From Candidatus Eiseniibacteriota bacterium (GTDB taxonomy: Bacteria > Eisenbacteria > RBG-16-71-46 > JABDJR01), in contig JABDJR010000158.1 of the NCBI GenBank assembly GCA_013003415.1, positions 1 through 9,820 of the forward strand: DNA of 9,820 nt, read 5' to 3'. The position numbers and the translations under genes are program-made. Positions 1 to 6,183 of the stretch are shown one piece after another. Each line of letters opens with the position of its first letter. Within the stretch, counting starts at the first letter, position 1. The notes under the pieces were generated by a model that saw nothing but the letters and a program-made list of their open reading frames with translations, did no database searches and was not told where the DNA came from.

Positions 1-200
1 CCGAAATTCATGCCGAGACGGCCACCAAACAATTCTGTGTCTTCGATTCCCAGCTCATCACTCCACTGGAGGAGATTGTAGCTAGGAGAAAAGGTATAGC
101 TAATTCCATCCGTCTGGGCATGTGCCAGCTCGGGTTGTAGAAGTGCACCGGGGCCAGCCAAGAGCCACCCCACCAGCACACCAGCGATTATATGTTTCAT
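1..200 (-). CDS. Outer-membrane beta-barrel protein, N-terminus only (OmpA-like barrel)
   Basis: This gene starts at the ATG at 200-198 and runs off the left edge, so only about 66 codons are visible. An SD sequence AAGGAG lies a few bases upstream on the minus strand. The first 28 residues look like a Sec signal peptide: MKH, a hydrophobic core, then a signal-peptidase-like site AHA before QTDG. The mature start is rich in Tyr, Phe and Ser (GISYTFSPSYN) and continues with an LFGGRLGMNFG stretch, a pattern usual for the first strands of OmpA-type 8-stranded barrels, where a GGRLGYNFG-like strand is common. From this I infer export to the outer membrane; whether a peptidoglycan-binding OmpA domain follows cannot be seen. 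It lies downstream of the MscS gene on the same strand but is separated by 177 bases, so it probably has its own promoter. Confidence 0.7.
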   Translation of the reverse strand, partial: MKHIIAGVLVGWLLAGPGALLQPELAHAQTDGISYTFSPSYNLLQWSDELGIEDTELFGGRLGMNF

Positions 201-377
201 ATGTTGTCTCCTTACGGGCCACATAACTAGTTGAAAATGCCTAAGTTAAGGGGTAGGCAGCCTATTGGATGACCCTGCGGTCGGTTTCCCCCACTTATAA
301 GGACCTATTTAGGCGCAGAAGAATCACTTCGTTTTTTCGACAAGAGTGGATTCAGCCTATTCGTACCTATTGGAAAT
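201..377. promoter_or_regulatory. Intergenic region with repeated AATAGG motif, upstream of the barrel gene
   Basis: This 177-base gap separates the MscS stop from the barrel-gene start, both on the minus strand. It holds four copies of CCTATT (AATAGG on the coding strand) at 261, 304, 356 and 366; two are extended to CCTATTGGA (261-269 and 366-374) and two to AGCCTATT (259-266 and 354-361). An imperfect inverted repeat spans 321-353 (GAATCACT against AGTGGATTC) with a T-run in its loop. I see no stem followed by a U-run, so no convincing terminator. TATAAG on the minus strand near 295-300 could be a -10 box but has no good -35 partner. The region probably contains the barrel gene's promoter and leader. 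Confidence 0.35.
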
Positions 378-1295
378 CTAGGCTGGCTGCTCCCCTCGTG
401 AGTCCGTCAGGTGAACTTGAAGAGGAGCCACGGGGTTGAGGTGAACATCACGCTGGGGAAAGGCGATGGTGATTCCTGCCTCGCGAAACAGATCGTCGAT
501 ACGGTAGCGGAGGTCACTTTGAACCTTGCGCTGCTGCATCAAACTACGAGCCCGGAGCCAGAAATAAATCTCAAATCCCAAGGCGTTGTCCCCAAAATCG
601 GCAAAAATGATCTGCGGCGCCGGGTCTTTCAGAACCTGAGGATGGTCTTTCACCGCCTCTCGAATGATCGACTCCACTTGCCGGGTTGGTGAGCCGTAGG
701 CCACTCCAACATTGACCTGAGTGCGGAGGATGTCATCGGAGAGAGTAAAGTTGACGACGTTACTTTGAAGAAGAAAGCTATTGGGGACGATAATCTGGGT
801 GTTGTTCGATGCTAGGACACGCGTACTCCGAGCGCCAATATTTTCAATGGTCCCGTAGGTCCCTTCTACCTCGATGAGATCTCCCGCACGAACCGGCTGT
901 TCGAAGAGAAGAATCAGGCCGCTGATGAAGTTGTTCATCAGATTCTGAGACCCAAAACCCAAACCAATCGCCAGCGCCCCGCCGGCAAAAGTGAACGCGG
1001 TCAGCGGAAAACTCACTGAGCGCAAGACGGTGATGACCACACCCACAAAGATCAGGTAGAAGGACAACTTTTCGATCGCGGCGGTGTGGCCGGTTTCAAA
1101 CTGCCTTCTCTTCTTCAGGAGCGAAGCTAAGCCGCGGCTAGCGCGGCGAGAAAAATAATAGCCGGCGAAGACCATCGCCACGGCCACGATGATGGTTCCC
1201 AGTTGGACGGGGGAACCCGCCACCACCGTTAGCTCCGTTTTCCAGATCCGAGCAAAACCGTCCCAGATCCCCTGCCAATCGAAGTTTTCACTCAT
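378..1295 (-). CDS. MscS-family mechanosensitive ion channel
   Basis: This is a 305-residue small-conductance mechanosensitive channel of the inner membrane, which opens under membrane tension to release solutes during hypo-osmotic shock. The length is close to E. coli MscS (286 residues). Membrane segments lie near residues 30-48 and 76-94, followed by the Gly/Ala-rich pore helix TM3 at about 101-130, containing GLGFGSQNLMNNFISG. The beta domain follows (QPVRAGDLIEVEG, then GTIENIGARSTRV and the IIVPNSFLL strand, about 133-185). The cytoplasmic alpha/beta domain includes the family-typical FGDNALGFEIYFW (234-246) and AGITIAFPQRDVHL (273-286). The ATG at 1295 is only 4 bases downstream of the stop of the preceding gene and has a weak SD, suggesting translational coupling. 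It is the only one of the three channel-like proteins here that has every MscS domain. Confidence 0.93.
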   Translation of the reverse strand: MSENFDWQGIWDGFARIWKTELTVVAGSPVQLGTIIVAVAMVFAGYYFSRRASRGLASLLKKRRQFETGHTAAIEKLSFYLIFVGVVITVLRSVSFPLTAFTFAGGALAIGLGFGSQNLMNNFISGLILLFEQPVRAGDLIEVEGTYGTIENIGARSTRVLASNNTQIIVPNSFLLQSNVVNFTLSDDILRTQVNVGVAYGSPTRQVESIIREAVKDHPQVLKDPAPQIIFADFGDNALGFEIYFWLRARSLMQQRKVQSDLRYRIDDLFREAGITIAFPQRDVHLNPVAPLQVHLTDSRGEQPA

Positions 1296-1299
1296 CGAC

Positions 1300-2760
1300 T
1301 TAGTTACCGGGTCGGTTTCTCAGCTGGTCAAGCCAGTGTGAGGCCAAACGTCCGGCCGCTTCCCGGGCACCCAGGCCAAAGGAGAGAGCAAACGCTACGG
1401 CCACCGCGCCTAGGGTCAGACCGAAGGCAAGGGTAACGATTTCATCGGCAAGGCCCATGGCTCGGAGTCCCATGGCTAAGACCAAACCAAGGATTCCAAA
1501 TCGCACGACCTCCGCGATGGATGCGCTCAACCCGGAGAATTGCACCATGGTCTTCTTGGCCAGATTCGCGAGCCACACACCAATCAGGATGATGACCGTT
1601 CCCAGTAAGACCTGTCCGCCGAACTGAAGGAACACCTCGACCACTTCGGAGAACTGTTGAAAGTTGAGCTGGTTGGCCGCCTCCATCATGGCAAACAGCA
1701 TGACGAAAAACGCAAACACTTGTCCCGCGATCTTGGACAAGGGGGTTCCCTCTCGCACCAATGCGTTCATGCCTAAAGCTTGGGGCAAAGAGTCGAGCCT
1801 AAGACCGGCGAGAAGCGTTGCCAGCAGCTGACCCGCAAGTCGCGCCACAAACCAGGCGATGGTCAGAATGAGGGTAGCCGCGATCAGAGCCGGTATCGCT
1901 CCTAGAAGCGTTTGCAGCATGCTGGTTGCCGGGTCAGAAATGGTATCGATGCGGAGAGCACCCAAGGCGGAAATAATGGCGGGTACCAGGATTAAGATAT
2001 AGAACACGTGACCCACCACGCGTGAGAGTGGGATGCTCGCATCGGCGCCTGCACGAGAAGCCAGCTTGTCGACGCCCACCGCCACCGCCACATTGGTGGT
2101 GATGTCCCGAACGATTCGAGCCACGATCCAGCCCACGAAGCCGAGGACAAAAGCGGCCAGGGCGTTGGGGAGAATGCTGAGAATCTTGCTCGTGACATTC
2201 TCAACCGGCTCTAACATGCCTCGCATCCCCAAGGCATTCAGCACGGGAGGCAAGAAGATTAGAAATACCAGCCAATAGATTGCCGAGGCGAGGCTCTCAC
2301 TGAAGGGTTGGGCGCTTTCGTGAACCGGAACCTTGGCGTCCACCGAGGTTTTGCCTAAGGCCCGGCGCACCACCGCTCTGGCCAAAGAGGCGAGAATGAA
2401 GGCCACAACAACCAGAACAAGCGCGGCGCCAATCTGGGGTAGGTATTCCATGATTCTGGAAAGGAAGGATTCCAGAGGCTTACTCACCTGGGTGAGCTGT
2501 AGTACGTTGAAGAATGCGAGGGCTACGCCGAGCAAGAGAATCACAAAAACGAGTTGCGTCAGCGCCTTCTCGTAGCCCCACGGTGTGCCAACGGCCTTTC
2601 CAAGTCGCTCATCTAAGCGGGCAGCACCCAGCGCCTTCCTGAGCCCGGCGCGTATAGCCATGGCTAAGAGCCACCCCACGATGAGAATGGCCACTGCGCC
2701 CAAAATATTTGGTAACGACTGCCCTAAGGTTTGTTGAAAAGCATCAATTAAACGTCCCAC
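1300..2760 (-). CDS. Membrane protein of repeated MscS-type TM helices (CmpX-like)
   Basis: The protein has 486 residues from the GTG at 2760, which I prefer because AGGGGG lies 6 bases before it; an in-frame TTG at 2793 would add 11 residues but lacks an SD. It is almost wholly hydrophobic and built from a repeated unit: a Leu/Ile-Pro or Gly-Gly start, a long Ala/Leu/Val helix containing GW-, AW- or VW-like positions, then basic residues. Copies lie near residues 16-42, 108-136, 197-222, 288-318 and 381-404. This matches the conserved TM-helix repeat of MscS-related proteins such as CmpX. The C-terminus (about 440-475) resembles an MscS pore helix (GLTLGAVAVAFALSFGLG) and ends soon after, with no beta or cytoplasmic domain. 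It may be a channel subunit, a channel partner or a membrane scaffold. Its stop is 4 bases from the MscS start. Confidence 0.85.
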   Translation of the reverse strand: MGRLIDAFQQTLGQSLPNILGAVAILIVGWLLAMAIRAGLRKALGAARLDERLGKAVGTPWGYEKALTQLVFVILLLGVALAFFNVLQLTQVSKPLESFLSRIMEYLPQIGAALVLVVVAFILASLARAVVRRALGKTSVDAKVPVHESAQPFSESLASAIYWLVFLIFLPPVLNALGMRGMLEPVENVTSKILSILPNALAAFVLGFVGWIVARIVRDITTNVAVAVGVDKLASRAGADASIPLSRVVGHVFYILILVPAIISALGALRIDTISDPATSMLQTLLGAIPALIAATLILTIAWFVARLAGQLLATLLAGLRLDSLPQALGMNALVREGTPLSKIAGQVFAFFVMLFAMMEAANQLNFQQFSEVVEVFLQFGGQVLLGTVIILIGVWLANLAKKTMVQFSGLSASIAEVVRFGILGLVLAMGLRAMGLADEIVTLAFGLTLGAVAVAFALSFGLGAREAAGRLASHWLDQLRNRPGN

Positions 2761-2868
2761 GTATAGCCCCCTATTATTTAGGTTAAAACCCAAGCTATAG
2801 ATAGGGACTGGCTAGAGACGGTGTTTTGTCACATCTTTTTGTTATGTCGTTGGTACCGGGGTAGGTAA
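2761..2868. other. 108-base gap between two channel-like genes
   Basis: The gap separates the short MscS-like gene from the TM-helix repeat gene on the minus strand. It contains the AGGGGG ribosome-binding site at about 2767-2772 that supports the GTG start at 2760, and one more copy of the CCTATT motif (2770-2775) overlapping it. A GTGACA box on the minus strand could be a -35 element, but I find no -10 at the right distance. There is no hairpin with a U-run. In all three frames, translation past the stop at 2869 shows nothing like an MscS C-terminal domain, which argues against a recent frameshift in the upstream gene. Confidence 0.4.
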
Positions 2869-3714
2869 CTATTGGCGGGATTCGTCGCGGGAAGGTTTCT
2901 GCCGCACCACGCTATTCAAAACTTCCCGGTTATTGAGCAGGATATCTTTCCCCTTGGACACCAGTCGCGTCTGCACGGCTTCAACCTCGGCAAGCGTGCC
3001 ATGCTCTTTCCCGACTTCAACTTCACTGCCGGGGGACAACTGCTTTCTCAAGTAGAAGCCGGCAATGATGTTGCGGATGGCGTCTTGGGAGCCCACGGCT
3101 AGGGCAAACATGGCCGAGAAAGCCAAAGCACCAACCACCAGGATCAAGGAGATTGAAATGACGCGGCTTTGGATTCCCAGCTGAGCGATGGCCATACTTA
3201 TGCCGACCACCACGATCGCTAAGGAAACAAGAGACCCCAGCTGACCCGCCATGAGGAGCCCGCCAGCCCGAGCAGAGTTTCTAACGACGCGGCCGGAAAC
3301 TCTTCCCACTAAAATGGCGGCGAGAACAATCGCAAACGCAGCCAGAAGCTTTGGAACAAAACTGAGCACCCCGGCTAAGGTTTCAGCCAAGAATGGAACA
3401 TCGGCTACCCTAAGTGCGATTTGAAGAACCAGAATCAGAACAACCCAATAGGTTGCTTTGGCTAGGAAGTGACTGGGTTTGAAGTCGGCGTGGAGCTTTT
3501 GTGGATAGGCGGACAGCCCGACATGCTCGAGACTCTTATCGAGCCCCATACGACGGAGGCTAGATCTAAGGATGATCTCGATCAACTTTGCCAGTGGGAT
3601 ACCTAACCCCAAGATAATAAGCCCGGCAAGAAGACTGGGAAAATAAGCAAGTAGCGAATCCCAAAAGCCAGACCAAACCTCTTCTATGGACGAGATTACA
3701 AGGTCCCAATTCAT
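2869..3714 (-). CDS. Short MscS-like membrane protein ending after the beta domain
   Basis: This is a 281-residue inner-membrane protein. Probable membrane helices lie near residues 22-43, 85-104, 117-137, 160-178 and 185-206; the segments at 22-50 and 117-145 resemble the conserved TM-helix repeat of MscS relatives. Residues 194-220 look like an MscS pore helix (FALAVGSQDAIRNIIAGFYL, compare GLGFGSQNLMNNFISG in the channel at 378-1295). Residues 223-272 match the beta domain: LSPGSEVEVG, HGTLAEVEAVQTRLV, then ILLNNREVL. The large cytoplasmic alpha/beta domain that forms the vestibule is absent. The ATG overlaps the stop of the 70-residue gene (ATGA) and AAGGA precedes it by 6 bases. It is co-translated with a sigma factor, so it may be a tension-responsive partner or sensor rather than a free channel; that role is inference. 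Confidence 0.85.
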   Translation of the reverse strand: MNWDLVISSIEEVWSGFWDSLLAYFPSLLAGLIILGLGIPLAKLIEIILRSSLRRMGLDKSLEHVGLSAYPQKLHADFKPSHFLAKATYWVVLILVLQIALRVADVPFLAETLAGVLSFVPKLLAAFAIVLAAILVGRVSGRVVRNSARAGGLLMAGQLGSLVSLAIVVVGISMAIAQLGIQSRVISISLILVVGALAFSAMFALAVGSQDAIRNIIAGFYLRKQLSPGSEVEVGKEHGTLAEVEAVQTRLVSKGKDILLNNREVLNSVVRQKPSRDESRQ

Positions 3715-3923
3715 TGCTCATCCTTCTCAGAGCCCGCAACCAAACTCTCTTCCGATTGACCTAACTCGCGAATCACCTCTCCGAAGGCTAGCGAAAACAG
3801 TTCCATAAGATGGATAAACAAGTACTGGACGTTAATCCTGGAGATGATTCGATCACTGACTTGCTCCCTAGGCTCCTCGTCCTTCACGAGCTCAAGCAAC
3901 CTGGAGACTGATTCATCTTTCAT
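3711..3923 (-). CDS. 70-residue protein in anti-sigma position, unrecognised
   Basis: I do not recognise this protein. It has 70 residues, is acidic at both ends and predicted mostly helical. Residues 31-53 (NVQYLFIHLMELFSLAFGEV) are hydrophobic but contain His and Glu, more like an amphipathic or membrane-surface helix than a clean membrane span. It has no cysteine and so no zinc-binding anti-sigma motif. A good ribosome site (GGAGGAAG) precedes the ATG, and both ends overlap neighbours by four bases (ATGA): with the sigma-factor stop upstream and with the short MscS-like start downstream. That coupling strongly supports it as a real gene. The position right after an ECF sigma gene is where its anti-sigma factor usually lies, so a small non-canonical sigma regulator or a linker to the membrane protein is a reasonable guess, but unproven. 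Confidence 0.75.
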   Translation of the reverse strand: MKDESVSRLLELVKDEEPREQVSDRIISRINVQYLFIHLMELFSLAFGEVIRELGQSEESLVAGSEKDEQ

Positions 3924-4543
3924 TGGGAGACTTCCTCCATGGAACTCATCGTCGTTCGGGACCTAGCGAGGTCGTATCTTTTCTTGAATTCATCGCGCCC
4001 CCTCTTGATTCGCATTCTGGCAGCGCTCAGCGAGATTCCAAGCGTCTCGCTCACCTCTTCATAGGTTAATCCATCCAAATCGCAAAGAACTAAGGCCACC
4101 CGGAGCTTCTCCGGCAATGATTCAAGAGTTGCCCGAACGAGCTTTCGCTTGGTGACAGACTTGAAATCCTGATCAAACTTGGGATCGACCCGAAACTCTT
4201 CTCGATCTTCTGCTGTACTGTCTATATCTACCACGAAACTCGACTTATTCGATTTAATAAATGTAAGACAGTGATTGATTTTTATTCGCTTTAGCCAGGT
4301 CCAGAATTGAGCGTCGCCCCGAAATCGCCCCAAAGCAAAGTAGGCTTTGACAAAAACTTCTTGAACTAAGTCATCGACATCTTCCGAAGAACGCGTCATG
4401 TATCGACAGTTCGCGGCCACCTTTCCCTGGTGGCGCATCAACAAAGAGCGAAACGCTCTGGTGTCGCCAATGAGTTTGGACTGGGCTAACCGGACAAGCT
4501 CATCATCCGTGAGCCCGTCAAGTTGATCGCTGGTCTTTATCAC
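3920..4543 (-). CDS. ECF-type RNA polymerase sigma factor
   Basis: This 207-residue protein has the two-domain architecture of extracytoplasmic-function sigma factors, which direct RNA polymerase to stress promoters when released from an anti-sigma partner. Region 2 spans about residues 25-97, with the core-binding and -10-binding segment DVDDLVQEVFVKAYFALGRF followed by FWTWLKRIKINHCL. Region 4 spans about 138-188, with SLPEKLRVALVLCDLDGLTY and a helix-turn-helix around YEEVSETLGISLSAARMRIK that reads the -35 box. There is no region 1.1 or 3. The start is GTG at 4543, supported by GAGAGGA upstream. The gene lies 38 bases after mgtE and overlaps the 70-residue gene by ATGA. Part of the gene (4201-4260) is visibly AT-rich compared with its neighbours. 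The family is certain; the signal and target genes are unknown. Confidence 0.95.
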   Translation of the reverse strand: MIKTSDQLDGLTDDELVRLAQSKLIGDTRAFRSLLMRHQGKVAANCRYMTRSSEDVDDLVQEVFVKAYFALGRFRGDAQFWTWLKRIKINHCLTFIKSNKSSFVVDIDSTAEDREEFRVDPKFDQDFKSVTKRKLVRATLESLPEKLRVALVLCDLDGLTYEEVSETLGISLSAARMRIKRGRDEFKKRYDLARSRTTMSSMEEVSQ

Positions 4544-4559
4544 AAGTCCTCTCGGGCAG

Positions 4560-4580
4560 TTGATGCAATGACTGCATCAA
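4560..4580. repeat. Perfect 8-bp inverted repeat between mgtE and the sigma gene
   Basis: TTGATGCA (4560-4567) and TGCATCAA (4573-4580) form a perfect inverted repeat around a 5-base spacer. It begins two bases after the mgtE stop and lies about 17 bases before the sigma-factor start. No U-run follows the stem on the minus strand, so it does not look like a normal intrinsic terminator. It could be an operator for a dimeric regulator, or an RNA hairpin that stabilises the mgtE end or adjusts sigma-factor translation. Confidence 0.55.
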
Positions 4581-4581
4581 G

Positions 4582-5943
4582 TTAAATGCGCGAAATCACC
4601 AAGGAAGCCCCCCCTAGCACGAGGAAGAATCCACAGATATCCGTCACGGTGGTGAGAATAGGTCCGGAAGCCAGGGCCGGATCTTTCCCAAAACGCCGCA
4701 GTAACAAAGGAACCGCGCCACCAATTCCCACCGCAATTACGGTATTCACCATCATAGCACCGCTAATGACGAGACTCAGAAACAGACTACCCTTCCATAA
4801 GTAAGCTACCCCGCCTAATAGCAGGCCTAGGGCGAGGCCATTGATGAGGCCGACCGCGAACTCTTTCCGCAAGACGTGAAACATCTCGGAAGGCTTTACA
4901 AGCCCCAGGGACAATTCCCGCATACTCACCGCCACCGCCTGGTTTCCCGAACATCCGCTCATATCGGAAATGATGGGCAGAAAGACGGCCAGGGAGATCG
5001 CCGCGGCGAGGGTGTCCTGATAAAAGGCAATCACACTAGCCGCAATCACGTTCAGCACAATATTCACGGATAGCCAAGATAGGCGTCGCCGAGAGCGCAC
5101 GCCCAAAGGCATGGTCCGGAGTTCTTCGCCACCCACAATTCCCTGAGCCTTCAAGTACTGACTCTCGTTGCGATGGGAAACCGCAGCTTCAAGATCGGAA
5201 CGTTGAACCACCCCAACCAAACGCCCCTGGTCGTCGACTACGGGTGTGCCTTCGTAGTGGTGCTCTTCAAAAAACTCTTCCACTCGCTCCAGAGAATCTT
5301 TATGCAGAACGGCAAGAGGGTTGTTGATCATCAAATTGCTAATACGCACCTTGCCCGGAGACAGCAAGAGGTCGCGAAGCCTCAGCACCCCCACCAGTTT
5401 TTGACTGTGGTCGATGACATAGATGTACTGCACGTCGTAAGAGGAATAGATCTCGGCTTTCTCTTTGAGGTCGGCCACCAGCTCGGAAACGGTCATCTCT
5501 TCCTTGAACTTAAGGTACTCCGTGACCATGAGCCCGCCCGCTTCGTCTTCTTCATACTGAATCAGAGAGCGTGCTTCCGCCGCTTCTTCCGGATCCATTT
5601 CCGAGAGGATAGATTCCGCCTTACCCGATTCCATTTCTGAGATGAGATCGGCCGACTCGTCACTCGGTAACTCCTCAAGAATAGCGGCTGCTTTCTCGGA
5701 GGGGATTTGCTGCACGACTTCCACAGCCTCGGCTTCAGGCAGATGCTCAACCACTTCGGCCGCTTCGGCCGGATCGAGATTCGTCAACAGGCCTTGCCGA
5801 AGCTCGGGGCTGAGTCGGAGAAGAGCTCGGGTCGCTTCCCGATAGGGCATGGTTTGGAGGAGATGAAGCGCTTCGCTCACCTCGCCTTGGGAAACAAGAT
5901 GCACGAGACGCGTAGTTTCATTGGAGAATTCTTGATCACTCAT
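4582..5943 (-). CDS. mgtE: MgtE-family magnesium transporter
   Basis: This 453-residue protein has the standard MgtE size and order. The N domain (about 10-135) is an acidic helical superhelix with repeated LPxxEAxxxL units (LDPAEAAEVVEHLPEAEAVE and following). Two CBS domains follow (about 138-197 and 201-260), where Mg2+ and sometimes nucleotide bind to close the gate. After a connecting helix, five membrane helices occupy about 286-453. The first pore motif is SDMSGCSGNQA (326-336), a variant of the usual GGNAGTQ. The second is DPALASGPILTTVTD (421-435), whose Asp435 corresponds to the selectivity aspartate of Thermus MgtE. The ATG at 5943 is preceded by AGAAGGTG at good spacing. It heads the minus-strand run and, with only 38 bases to the next gene, may be co-transcribed with the sigma factor. 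It imports Mg2+ or other divalent ions across the inner membrane. Confidence 0.95.
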   Translation of the reverse strand: MSDQEFSNETTRLVHLVSQGEVSEALHLLQTMPYREATRALLRLSPELRQGLLTNLDPAEAAEVVEHLPEAEAVEVVQQIPSEKAAAILEELPSDESADLISEMESGKAESILSEMDPEEAAEARSLIQYEEDEAGGLMVTEYLKFKEEMTVSELVADLKEKAEIYSSYDVQYIYVIDHSQKLVGVLRLRDLLLSPGKVRISNLMINNPLAVLHKDSLERVEEFFEEHHYEGTPVVDDQGRLVGVVQRSDLEAAVSHRNESQYLKAQGIVGGEELRTMPLGVRSRRRLSWLSVNIVLNVIAASVIAFYQDTLAAAISLAVFLPIISDMSGCSGNQAVAVSMRELSLGLVKPSEMFHVLRKEFAVGLINGLALGLLLGGVAYLWKGSLFLSLVISGAMMVNTVIAVGIGGAVPLLLRRFGKDPALASGPILTTVTDICGFFLVLGGASLVISRI

Positions 5944-6003
5944 GAATCACCTTCTTGGCAAAAGCACGGACACCTTTGTTACTCAAGCTATGAATGGTTC
6001 GAC

Positions 6004-6033
6004 ACTATGGGGCCCACTGAGATTGGTTGACAA
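6004..6033 (-). promoter_or_regulatory. Candidate promoter for mgtE
   Basis: On the minus strand TTGTCA (6033-6028) and CATAGT (6009-6004) lie 18 bases apart, matching five and four of six consensus positions of a housekeeping promoter. Transcription would begin near 5997 and give a leader of about 55 bases. I see no magnesium-sensing M-box-like structure in this leader. This is a weak call from two short boxes only. Confidence 0.3.
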
Positions 6034-6085
6034 GCGCAATTCCACGGGCACGGCTCAATTTCGCCCCCTGGTTTTCGCTTCATCT

Positions 6086-6106
6086 CTTTTCGCCTTCGGC
6101 GAGAAG
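6086..6106 (+). other. Stem-loop in the mgtE-ftcD divergent region
   Basis: CTTTTCGCC (6086-6094) pairs with GGCGAGAAG (6098-6106) around a TTC loop. As plus-strand RNA this is a 9-bp stem with one G-U pair; on the minus strand it has one mismatch. There is no U-run after it, and it lies upstream of the likely ftcD promoter, so its role is unclear. It may simply be a structured spacer or a protein-binding site. Confidence 0.3.
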
Positions 6107-6121
6107 CCCGCAAACCTCAGC

Positions 6122-6151
6122 TTGACCCCACCAAGTCACCCTTCATACACT
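6122..6151 (+). promoter_or_regulatory. Candidate promoter for ftcD
   Basis: TTGACC (6122-6127) and TACACT (6146-6151) are 18 bases apart and match five and four of six consensus positions. Transcription would start near 6158, giving a short leader of about 26 bases that includes the AGGAG ribosome site at 6174-6178. The spacing to the gene is sensible, but this is a sequence guess. Confidence 0.4.
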
Positions 6152-6183
6152 AACGCCCCTTTTCAAAATCCTTAGGAGTCCCC

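Noticed and set aside
321..353. Imperfect inverted repeat as terminator for the MscS gene
   Set aside because: The stem is interrupted by bulges and the T-run is in the loop, not after the stem.
5173..5640. 155-residue plus-strand frame opposite the mgtE CBS domains
   Set aside because: Shadow of mgtE with no promoter, ribosome site or domain.
6027..6032. Plus-strand TTGACA as the ftcD promoter -35
   Set aside because: No acceptable -10 box occurs 16-18 bases downstream; the pair at 6122 and 6146 fits better.
5942..6175. 77-residue plus-strand frame across the mgtE-ftcD intergenic region
   Set aside because: No ribosome site, unlikely composition, overlaps the probable promoters of both flanking genes.
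5944..6183. Magnesium-sensing M-box riboswitch upstream of mgtE
   Set aside because: I looked for one because the gene is a Mg2+ transporter, but found neither the conserved M-box segments nor a terminator hairpin with a U-run.
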